A stretch of 22,585 nucleotides of DNA from a virus. The notes under the pieces were generated by a model that did no database searches, was not told where the DNA came from, and saw only the letters and a list, made by a program, of their open reading frames with translations. Each line of letters starts with the position of its first letter. Position 1 is the first letter of the stretch. Shown here piece after piece: positions 15,533-21,340 of this stretch. The stretch lies in IMG/VR virus record IMGVR_UViG_3300029952_001682, positions 1 through 22,585 of that record; one strand, written 5' to 3'. Position numbers and translations under genes: made by a program.

Positions 15533-15823
15533 GTGAATCAGATTCCGCTTGAAGAGGAATGCACCAGCCTGCGCCAGATGCTCGATTTGGATTTCAGTGA
15601 GCCGCTGGAAGCGCGTGAGAGCCGCTGGCAACGGCTCATGCGCTGGACGCCCACCGACGCGCAGCTCCGCCAGGTGGCCGACTGGATGCGCAGCGCTGGC
15701 AGCATCCTCGACAACGCGGTCAAGGTGGTCGTGGTCCTTATCGCCTGCTATCTGATCGGCGAAATCATCTGGGCATTCTGGCCCGGTCACATCGTTTCAC
15801 GAGTAATTGGAGGTTTGCGATGA
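15533..15823 (+). CDS. Small membrane protein
   Basis: A 96-residue protein starting at GTG 15533 with AGGAGG just upstream, 9 nt after the ATPase stop. The first 60 residues are soluble, acidic then Trp/Arg-rich, and a single hydrophobic segment (about 62-83, VKVVVVLIACYLIGEIIWAF) follows. Possible roles such as a Kil-like or lysis-related function cannot be shown. Confidence 0.6.
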   Translation: MNQIPLEEECTSLRQMLDLDFSEPLEARESRWQRLMRWTPTDAQLRQVADWMRSAGSILDNAVKVVVVLIACYLIGEIIWAFWPGHIVSRVIGGLR

Positions 15824-16070
15824 CTGAAAAATCTGCTATTACCTGCGATGTCTGCGGACGCACCACTGGTTTCTGGCGGTGACGCCCATAGACGCCTCCG
15901 ACCCGCGCTCCAACGGCATCGCCTTTGGAACATCGGCGGCGGTGCTCAATGAGCCGGAGAGCCTCATCCTTCAGCACATCTGTGGCGAGGCGTGCCTGCA
16001 CAAACGGCTCTCCCACTGGCTCGCCGCTTCAACCTCAATCACCACCACCCCAGAAAGCGTGAACGCATGA
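15820..16070 (+). pseudogene. Small zinc-binding protein split by a -1 frameshift
   Basis: Two pieces of one protein lie in adjacent frames. The first, from the ATG at 15820 (ATGA overlap with the membrane protein gene), reads MTEKSAITCDVCGRTTGFWR and stops at TGA 15880-15882. The second, in the -1 frame from GTG 15879 to 16070, continues VTPIDASDPRSNGIAFGT and ends with HICGEACLHKRL. Joined, they give an 83-residue protein with Cys9/Cys12 and Cys55/Cys59 plus His53/His61, a complete zinc-binding set that neither half has alone. One extra G in the GG of CGGTGA would restore the frame. Alternatives are re-initiation at the GTG that overlaps the stop, or programmed frameshifting, though no slippery heptamer is visible. 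Confidence 0.65.
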
Positions 16071-16612
16071 CCACCGACAAGAAAACCAAGCCCACCCCGA
16101 CCGAGATAGATGATCTTTGCCAAAAATTCGACGCGGCGAAGATCGCGGCAGATAAAGCCGGCCAGCAGCTCTCCACTGCCAAAGGCGACCTGCTCGAAGT
16201 AGTGCAAGATTTTGGATACACGCCCAGCCACGCCGAGAAGACTACGCGGCTGGAAGGCACGCTCTACATCGCGGACGCGACGGTTGCGACCACCGTAGCT
16301 GTGAATGAGGCACCGGTGGGTGAGTTGCAGAGTGAGTTGTCCAGACTAGCGAAGCCGAAAGTCTTCGGCCTGCTCTTCGAGCGGAAAGTGAAACACACGC
16401 TCAAGAAAGACGCCGCGAGCAACCTCAAGGTGCAGATAGGCGGTTTTGATCTGGACACGCAAAAGCGCCTGCTCGGGCTCTTCGCAACGTGCTTCACTGC
16501 GGAGTCCAAAGCCCCGGCCCTCAGCGTAGATCTGGCGGCCGCCCTGCGCCAGAAAGAAGCTGAGGCGCAAGCCAAGGCCGCGAAGGCTGCAAAGAAAGGT
16601 GGCCGCAAATGA
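16067..16612 (+). CDS. Early protein of unknown function (Mu gam position)
   Basis: A 181-residue protein from the ATG at 16067 in an ATGA overlap; the frame is open 25 codons further upstream but that DNA codes for the zinc protein. It starts with a charged helical segment (about 10-55), continues with a beta-rich middle, then KPKVFGLLFERKVKHTLKKDA, and ends in an Ala/Lys/Glu-rich helix with a basic tail. In Mu the corresponding place holds the host-nuclease inhibitor Gam, which has a similar size and helical start, but I see no convincing Gam signature. Confidence 0.6.
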   Translation: MTTDKKTKPTPTEIDDLCQKFDAAKIAADKAGQQLSTAKGDLLEVVQDFGYTPSHAEKTTRLEGTLYIADATVATTVAVNEAPVGELQSELSRLAKPKVFGLLFERKVKHTLKKDAASNLKVQIGGFDLDTQKRLLGLFATCFTAESKAPALSVDLAAALRQKEAEAQAKAAKAAKKGGRK

Positions 16613-16818
16613 CGCCTCTCGAACGCCGCATCGATCGCATGAAAAAGACTCTTGATTTGGCATCGATGCGTCTGGCTGCACTCGAAGATTGCCCGGATAC
16701 TTTCGAAGGAGCGAACCTTTGCGACGCCATAAAGCAATCGCAAAAGCTCGCCAGCGAGATCCAGGCCGTGATAGTTCGCAACACTTTTTCTGCTGCCAAG
16801 AAAGGTGGCAAGAAATGA
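16609..16818 (+). CDS. Small hypothetical early protein
   Basis: A 69-residue, mainly helical, basic protein with ATGA overlaps at both ends. Its AAKKGGKK tail resembles the AAKKGGRK tail of the preceding protein, which may point to a shared function or simply to repeat exchange between neighbouring gene ends. No family recognised. Confidence 0.5.
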   Translation: MTPLERRIDRMKKTLDLASMRLAALEDCPDTFEGANLCDAIKQSQKLASEIQAVIVRNTFSAAKKGGKK

Positions 16819-17039
16819 GCAAATCCTCCCTCATTGCCGCGCGCAATAGCGCGTACAGCAAACTCAACGCACTTGTGGACGCTTGGACTCCTTCATATGA
16901 GGATTGGCCGGAACCAGAGGCCATTATCGCCATGGCCGACGCCCTCGACGCGCGGATCGCCGCGCTTCAGACCAGCGTTGCGTTTCTCCGCCATGAAGCT
17001 CTGCGCGCCATAGGAGCGCGGAAAGGCGTGGCGGCGTGA
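16815..17039 (+). CDS. Small hypothetical early protein
   Basis: A 74-residue protein from the ATG at 16815 (ATGA overlap); the open frame upstream belongs to the preceding gene's DNA. Two helices with a YEDWPEPEAI linker. No family recognised; real by its overlapped start and stop within the operon. Confidence 0.5.
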   Translation: MSKSSLIAARNSAYSKLNALVDAWTPSYEDWPEPEAIIAMADALDARIAALQTSVAFLRHEALRAIGARKGVAA

Positions 17040-17353
17040 GAACGCGCAGAGCGATCGACAAAAAGCAGCTCGACAAGGTCATCGCCAAATCCAAGCAGGC
17101 GACGGCCGACCTGATGACCGTCCGGCGTGAGTTGGAAGGTCTGGTCTCCAAAAGCTCAAGTGACAGGCGTCTCGGGTTGGCGGCGGATCGCCTCTCTCTA
17201 GTGATGAGCGAGTGCCATGAAATGGGCAACGACCTGCATAACCTTTGGATGGGTGCAGTAGGGCTCGCGGACGATGAACCTGAGATTCTATCGCCGCGCC
17301 CGCTCTCTCTCACCAACGGCCAGTTCAGGCTCACCGCTGGGGGCCGCTCATGA
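17036..17353 (+). CDS. Small hypothetical early protein
   Basis: A 105-residue protein starting at GTG 17036, which overlaps the upstream stop in a GTGA. The first 70 residues are helical and basic, like a short coiled coil; the C-terminal 30 residues are loosely structured. No function can be assigned. Confidence 0.5.
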   Translation: MRTRRAIDKKQLDKVIAKSKQATADLMTVRRELEGLVSKSSSDRRLGLAADRLSLVMSECHEMGNDLHNLWMGAVGLADDEPEILSPRPLSLTNGQFRLTAGGRS

Positions 17354-17628
17354 CTTGCGAAATCGTTCATGACAGCCAGCGCGGAATCAATACGTTTTTC
17401 TGCGGTCGCAATCGGCGCAGCACCTGCAAATTCTGCCACCAGAGTTATGTGAGCAAGCTCTGCGATTTTCCCGTGGCCAAAGGCAAAACCTGCGACGCCG
17501 GCATGTGCGGATCTTGCGCCACCAACATCGGCCCTGACCAGGACTATTGCCCAACGCACAAGGATCAGAAACCCGCCGCGCAACAGGGGGTGCTGTTTTT
17601 GATGCCTCTGGAGAAAGGGGAACAATGA
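17350..17628 (+). CDS. Cys-rich zinc-binding protein of Mu-like phages
   Basis: A 92-residue protein with Cys26/Cys29, Cys38, Cys48, Cys53/Cys56, Cys67 and His70 in the pattern CKFC...LCDFPV...KTCDAxMCxxCA...YCPxH. This treble pattern of small zinc knuckles recurs in a protein found in early regions of transposable prophages. The function is not established; it could bind DNA, RNA or a host protein. ATGA overlaps at both ends. Confidence 0.65.
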   Translation: MTCEIVHDSQRGINTFFCGRNRRSTCKFCHQSYVSKLCDFPVAKGKTCDAGMCGSCATNIGPDQDYCPTHKDQKPAAQQGVLFLMPLEKGEQ

Positions 17629-17873
17629 CCGAGCAACAGATCGAAATCGATGCGATGTTGGCGACGGCTGTGAGCAGGCTGATGTCCGCTGGTGCTGTGG
17701 TGAATCTGATGCGCGAACTGAATCGGCAGGAACAGCCACTCGCCTACTGGAGAGCGGCCGTGGATCTGGGCGAGCACCTGACGGTTGCCGGGCACACGCT
17801 GACCGAAGCGCACCGGATGCTGATGGCTCGGCAAGGCATCGCGGTGCAGACGGATGGAGGGCTAATCAATTGA
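17625..17873 (+). CDS. Small hypothetical early protein
   Basis: An 82-residue helical protein from the ATG at 17625 (ATGA overlap, GGAGAAAGGGG upstream). Short Met/Leu/Ala-rich helices without membrane segments or motifs. Function unknown. Confidence 0.5.
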   Translation: MTEQQIEIDAMLATAVSRLMSAGAVVNLMRELNRQEQPLAYWRAAVDLGEHLTVAGHTLTEAHRMLMARQGIAVQTDGGLIN

Positions 17874-18343
17874 GCACACTGCCAAACACGCAAACCTCAC
17901 TCTTCGCGGAGCCGCAAGAGACCGCGATTGCGCGTCTCGACTCCACGATTCTTGCCCTGATCATGGGCTACTCGGGTGGACCGCTCGGCCTGAAGATCGA
18001 AGAGCGCGAAAAGTGCGTCTTGCGCGCTATCCGCTACCGGCGCGGACAGGCCAACGCCATCACCATCGCGGAGCTTTCGCAGCAAATCAGGCTGGATGCG
18101 CGGGCAATCAAATCGGCAATTCGCGCTCTGCGCATCAACTTCCATCTACCCATCGGCAGCTCGAAAAATGGAACCGAGGGCGGATATTTTCTGATGATCA
18201 CGGAAGACGATCGCGCCGTGTGGGCCAAAGATGTTCTCGACCAGGTTCGCGCGGAGATTGCCGTACTGCGCGCCGGTGCCGGGCAGCAGGCCACGCTGGA
18301 ACTGCTCGGCCAATTGCAACTGGAGGTGCGGCCATGCGCCTGA
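17870..18343 (+). CDS. Putative winged-helix DNA-binding protein
   Basis: A 157-residue protein starting at TTG 17870, overlapping the upstream stop in a TTGA. Residues about 45-110 look like a winged helix: a helix with KCVLRAIRYR, then AITIAELSQQI, then DARAIKSAIRALRINFHLPIG and a GGYFLM wing strand. The rest is a helical tail. Likely a regulator or a replication-related DNA-binding protein; this is inferred from fold-like pattern only. Confidence 0.55.
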   Translation: MSTLPNTQTSLFAEPQETAIARLDSTILALIMGYSGGPLGLKIEEREKCVLRAIRYRRGQANAITIAELSQQIRLDARAIKSAIRALRINFHLPIGSSKNGTEGGYFLMITEDDRAVWAKDVLDQVRAEIAVLRAGAGQQATLELLGQLQLEVRPCA

Positions 18344-18447
18344 AAGAAAGTAATCCGCCAACCATGCTGGTGTTTGCGATTGCCTACATGGCGATCCTTA
18401 CTCTCTGTGCCATCGTCGGCACAATCCTATGGAGGCTCTCGCGATGA
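18334..18447 (+). CDS. Very small single-span membrane protein
   Basis: A 37-residue protein with one hydrophobic segment (about 10-33) and a TrpArg-Leu-Ser-Arg end. It has GGAGGTGCGGCC upstream, overlaps the previous gene by 10 nt, and its stop overlaps the next ATG. Size and layout are like holin-type or small regulatory membrane peptides, but no function can be claimed. Confidence 0.5.
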   Translation: MRLKESNPPTMLVFAIAYMAILTLCAIVGTILWRLSR

Positions 18448-18679
18448 TCTGGGGCGACTCAAAAAATGCTTTGCCGAAGGCTGCGAAACCCGAATCTCGC
18501 GCCGCTTGCTGATGTGTAAGCCGCATTGGAGCCTGGTGCCGAAGCAGCTGCAAATCAAAGTTTGCAGCACATTGGCTGCATGGCAGGTCGGGGATAGTCC
18601 CGTCGCCTATATCAACGCCATCAAGCGCGCACGAATCGCCGTTGCCGAAGCGCACGGCAATCAAGGGAGGATTGCATGA
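18444..18679 (+). pseudogene. Small Cys/His protein interrupted by a -1 frameshift at an A6 run
   Basis: The ATG at 18444 overlaps the upstream stop as elsewhere in the operon, but its frame ends after 22 codons (TGA 18510-18512). The -1 frame, open to 18679, has the real-looking protein: CFAEGCETRISRRLLMCKPHWSLVP and a helical remainder. The frames meet at six A (18461-18466). With one more A the protein would read MIWGDSKKCFAEGC and have 78 residues with Cys9, Cys14, Cys25 and His28. The sequence A AAA AAT around the run also fits a -1 slippery heptamer, and an A6 run can slip in transcription. So this is either a one-base loss, a sequencing error, or a programmed shift. No ATG, GTG or TTG starts the second frame near the operon junction. 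Confidence 0.6.
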
Positions 18680-19113
18680 ACAACACCGCTATTGTTCGAA
18701 GGCTCTGCAAGGGAGGTTGCGGCCAATGGTTTACGCCGCCTCCATCGCGCCCAGGGCAGGAATACGTGCATGGGCATAAAAACGGATGCGCGGCGGCAGC
18801 GGATCACAGCAAGCCCAGCGATCACGATGAAGCTGCGCGACGGATTCTCGACTACCGCATGGCGCTGGCATCGGTTCGGCGCGAGCTGGCCGACGTCGAA
18901 CAACAGATCGACAAAACCGATGATGCGATAGAGTTGCTACGCCGCGAGTTGCATGCGCAGGACAGCCAAAAAGAAAAGCTGACCGAGCGGCATCTCAATC
19001 TGAGTTCGTCGGCCATGGCGCTTGAAGCGCTCACCACAGGGAAAAGCCTAGTGCGTCAAATCGCCGTTGCCGAAGCTGCACAAAGGGAGGCTGGCTATGA
19101 CCGAAATCAATAA
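18676..19113 (+). CDS. Zinc-finger/coiled-coil early protein
   Basis: A 145-residue protein with AGGGAGG ahead of its ATG and an ATGA overlap. N-terminus: Cys11, Cys15, His32, His34 and Cys38 (CKGGCGQWFTPPPSR...YVHGHKNGC), a small zinc-binding fold. Residues about 50-115 form a coiled coil rich in Arg, Glu, Leu and Gln. The form, a zinc head with a coiled-coil tail, suggests a dimeric nucleic acid or protein binder. Function unknown. Confidence 0.6.
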   Translation: MNNTAIVRRLCKGGCGQWFTPPPSRPGQEYVHGHKNGCAAAADHSKPSDHDEAARRILDYRMALASVRRELADVEQQIDKTDDAIELLRRELHAQDSQKEKLTERHLNLSSSAMALEALTTGKSLVRQIAVAEAAQREAGYDRNQ

Positions 19114-19339
19114 GCTGGCGCACTCCATCGCTCTTGAAGCGGCGGCGGCGGTGCTCGACTCCAATACGGTCACCGTTGAAGCCAACGGCGAAAAGTGGCA
19201 CGACGTAAACACCAGCATTGAGGGCGTGCCGCTCGGCATTCAACTGAAGGACGAGCTGCGCTATCTCACCCTGCGCGGCGCTCTCGTCTGGCACTCCACG
19301 CTCCCCAACCTGGTGCGCGTTGTCGAGGTGTGGCGATGA
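19097..19339 (+). CDS. Small hypothetical early protein
   Basis: An 80-residue protein from the ATG at 19097, which has AAAGGGAGG upstream and lies 17 nt inside the end of the preceding gene. Mixed helix and strand, no Cys. Its stop overlaps the next ATG. No family recognised. Confidence 0.5.
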   Translation: MTEINKLAHSIALEAAAAVLDSNTVTVEANGEKWHDVNTSIEGVPLGIQLKDELRYLTLRGALVWHSTLPNLVRVVEVWR

Positions 19340-19863
19340 GCCGCTTTCTTCCCATCGCGCAACAGATCGGTGAACTGGTCGAGCGCAAGAACGCGGCCTA
19401 TGGCAGCAGCTTCGAAAAGTCGGGCCCAGCACTGCGCCTCCTCTTTCCCGCAGGCATTCCTTCGGCACAGATGGAGGATGCGCTTTTGCTGGCGCGGATC
19501 TGGGACAAGATGCAGCGGATCGCAACGGATCGCGACGCCCTGGGCGAGAGCCCGTACCGCGACATCGCAGGTTATGGAATCCTGGGCGCGGCACTTCATG
19601 AATCACGGAAAGAGAGCCAGAACATTGAAAGAGGAAGCAGCAGATCCGAGTTATCAAAGGCAGTGTCAGTATCCGGGGTGCACCCAGCCGGTGGACGGCG
19701 CAAAACGCTTTTGCACGACAGCGCACCGCACGGCAGACTGGAAAGCTCGGCACAAAAAGGCAGAAATAAAGAGGTGCCCGGCGTGCGGAGCGAATTTAGG
19801 AAAGAAGCGCGGGCGGCCACACAAAGAAACGTAGGAGGACGCGATGGAAAATCTCATCAGTAG
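19336..19863 (+). CDS. Conserved early protein, probably frameshifted near its end
   Basis: The frame from the ATG at 19336 runs to 19863, but only the first about 89 residues look natural (ERKNAAYGSSFEKSG, then MEDALLLARIWDKMQRIATDRDA and GESPYRDIAGYGILGAALHE). The remainder would overlap a whole zinc-finger gene and the start of the GemA-like gene and has an out-of-frame composition. One extra A in the GAA at 19600-19602 would continue with ITEREPEH and stop at TGA 19626-19628, exactly overlapping the TTG of the next gene in a TTGA. I therefore think the intended gene is 19336-19628, about 97 residues. The segment with conserved Tyr-Gly-Ser-Ser-Phe and RIxxDRDAxGESPYRDIAGY recalls a family of small phage proteins next to such zinc-finger genes; its reaction is not known to me. 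Confidence 0.6.
   Translation: MSRFLPIAQQIGELVERKNAAYGSSFEKSGPALRLLFPAGIPSAQMEDALLLARIWDKMQRIATDRDALGESPYRDIAGYGILGAALHESRKESQNIERGSSRSELSKAVSVSGVHPAGGRRKTLLHDSAPHGRLESSAQKGRNKEVPGVRSEFRKEARAATQRNVGGRDGKSHQ
19625..19834 (+). CDS. Zinc-finger protein with AT-hook-like tail
   Basis: A 69-residue basic protein. Start chosen at TTG 19625, preceded by GGAAAGAGAG; an ATG at 19598 in the same frame is possible but has no ribosome-binding site. Cys14, Cys19, Cys30 and His34 (CQYPGCTQPVDGAKRFCTTAH) form one zinc site like those in small prokaryotic zinc fingers; Cys51 and Cys54 form a second pair. The C-terminus carries KKRGRPHK, with the RGRP core of an AT-hook. Together this suggests a DNA-binding protein. 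TAGGAGG links it to the next gene. Confidence 0.62.
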   Translation: MKEEAADPSYQRQCQYPGCTQPVDGAKRFCTTAHRTADWKARHKKAEIKRCPACGANLGKKRGRPHKET

Positions 19864-20362
19864 TGGACAGATGAAGCGCCTGCAAGTTCTCTACGGGCAG
19901 ATGGCGCGCCACACGATGCAGGACTCTGATCGCGCCGCGCGGCTGGCCTGGGCATCGCAGCTTGTGTGCAGGCCGGTCACGAGCTTCAGCGACCTCACCA
20001 GCAACGACGCAACCCATTTGATCGACACGCTGCAAGCTCAGCTCGGTGTGCAGGCGCCCGCGCGGCCGCGCCGCAGGCTTGATCGCCGCGCCGCGCAGAA
20101 AGCTGGCACCGAAGGACGCCGTGGCCATGCCAGCGATGAAATCACGTTGGCCGGGCCATCCGAGTTCGCACGCATCCGTTATGTGCTCGACCTGATTGGA
20201 TGGAGCCAGGCCCAGCTCGAAGGCTGGCTGCGCTCTTCGCGCTCGCCGCTCCGCAGCAAAGCAACGCCATCCATCCGCACGTTGGCTGATGCCAACCGCG
20301 TGTACTGGGCGCTGAAGGGCATGGCTACGGCACAAGGCAAATGGAAAGGGAGCAGGAAATGA
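19844..20362 (+). CDS. GemA-like regulatory protein (DUF1018 type)
   Basis: A 172-residue protein with AGGAGG before its ATG. The first half (ISSGQMKRLQVLYGQMARHTM...SFSDLTSNDATHLIDTLQ) follows the GemA/DUF1018 pattern of a helix opening, then a LTxxxAxxLIDxL end. After a basic linker (about 74-95) the second half (FARIRYVLDLIGWSQAQLEGWLRS...TLADANRVYWALKGM) repeats the same logic. GemA of Mu alters expression of host DNA-metabolism genes. Position late in the early operon fits. Overlaps the next gene by 4 nt. Confidence 0.6.
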   Translation: MENLISSGQMKRLQVLYGQMARHTMQDSDRAARLAWASQLVCRPVTSFSDLTSNDATHLIDTLQAQLGVQAPARPRRRLDRRAAQKAGTEGRRGHASDEITLAGPSEFARIRYVLDLIGWSQAQLEGWLRSSRSPLRSKATPSIRTLADANRVYWALKGMATAQGKWKGSRK

Positions 20363-20631
20363 ACAAGGCGAAGCTACTTGATGAACTCATCGCAACGCTT
20401 ATCGGTGCACTGAATCAATCTTCCGAATGCGGAGAAAAACGCGCCGCTCTGGAACGCGCCGGCGTGCATCTCGATCACATCGAAGTCACGGTTCACGTAG
20501 CAGGTTTCGATGAGGACGCGCCTGAAGGGGCACAGGATCAGGATGCGCCTGAAGGAATGCGGCGTGCTGATGTCGAGTTTCTACGCACCCTGCGCATTGC
20601 TCCCGATTTGGTTCCTGAGGAGGAGTCATGA
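20359..20631 (+). CDS. Small acidic hypothetical protein
   Basis: A 90-residue protein from the ATG at 20359 in an ATGA overlap. A helical first half is followed by an acidic part that contains an exact short repeat (DAPEG at two places, in DEDAPEGAQDQDAPEGM). Function unknown; acidic small phage proteins sometimes mimic DNA, but there is no evidence for that here. Confidence 0.5.
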   Translation: MNKAKLLDELIATLIGALNQSSECGEKRAALERAGVHLDHIEVTVHVAGFDEDAPEGAQDQDAPEGMRRADVEFLRTLRIAPDLVPEEES

Positions 20632-20882
20632 GTTTTCGTGTGCCAGATGACCAGCTTCTGCCGTGGCCTCCACGCGAGTCGATCACTGTGCCACGCGCTG
20701 CTAGGATACTTGGATGCTCGCAAAAAACGGTGCATATCCTGATTTATGAAGGAGCGATCCGGGCCTATAAAATCCGTCCGAACGTACGCACGAGCCACTA
20801 TCGAATCCAGTACGAATCGGTAATCGCCTATATCGAACAAATCCGCAGAAAGGCCTTACTGGACAGCGAGAAAACCAGATGA
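20628..20882 (+). CDS. Excisionase/MerR-type HTH protein
   Basis: An 84-residue protein. After DQLLPWPPRE comes a complete excisionase-like winged HTH: ITVPRAARILGCSQKTVHILIYEGAIRAYKIRPN, a strand pair and a closing helix with YESVIAYIEQIRRK. ATGA overlaps at both ends. It is related to the next gene, including the N-terminal PW(P/S)PR motif. A transposable phage does not need an excisionase, so a transcriptional role is more likely, for example as a middle or late activator. Confidence 0.68.
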   Translation: MSFRVPDDQLLPWPPRESITVPRAARILGCSQKTVHILIYEGAIRAYKIRPNVRTSHYRIQYESVIAYIEQIRRKALLDSEKTR

Positions 20883-21331
20883 AGCGCGACGACAACATGG
20901 ATTTCCGCCAAATGCTCTTTCCCTGGAGTCCGCGTTACACTGTCTCCACCAGGAGGGCCGCGTCCATGTTGCAGGTATCGATCGGGACCGTGTGCCGCAT
21001 GATCGCCGACGGGACTCTCGATGCGGAAAAGTGCAGCCCGGATAAGCGCAACAGCGCTTGGCGTGTAAATCTGGAATCGGTAGAAAAACGAATGTGCGGA
21101 TTTACCGACACAATTTCTGCCGAACAGGCTGCGGATATTCTGGATGTATCGCAGGCGATGATCAGCCGAATGTACAAAGCTGGCGAATTGGTTGGATATA
21201 AGATAGGGAACGGTGGATCGAGGTTGCGCGTGAGCTTTGGCAGCGTGATGGTCCATCTCGAACTTCTCCGTAGTATTGCATCCTATGCAACTAAGTCCAG
21301 TGAGGTAGATTCCAGCGACCGCATGGCCTAG
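20879..21331 (+). CDS. Protein with two tandem excisionase-type HTH domains
   Basis: A 150-residue protein. Domain 1 (about 20-70): YTVSTRRAASMLQVSIGTVCRMIADGTLDAEKC with a wing and the ending VNLESVEKRM. Domain 2 (about 75-132): TISAEQAADILDVSQAMISRMYKAGELVGYKIG with VSFGSVMVHLELL. The N-terminal FRQMLFPWSPR resembles the start of the preceding protein. It is the last gene of the overlapped early operon, the position where Mu has its middle-gene activator. It probably binds DNA as a multi-domain regulator; the target is unknown. Confidence 0.68.
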   Translation: MKRDDNMDFRQMLFPWSPRYTVSTRRAASMLQVSIGTVCRMIADGTLDAEKCSPDKRNSAWRVNLESVEKRMCGFTDTISAEQAADILDVSQAMISRMYKAGELVGYKIGNGGSRLRVSFGSVMVHLELLRSIASYATKSSEVDSSDRMA

Positions 21332-21340
21332 CCTCGTACC

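Noticed and set aside
16067-16612. Mu Gam host-nuclease inhibitor
   Set aside because: Position and size fit, but the characteristic Gam sequence pattern was not convincing, so it is left as unknown.
20628-21331. Excisionase genes of an integrase-based element
   Set aside because: The HTH type fits excisionases, but no integrase is present and the element carries a full transposition module.
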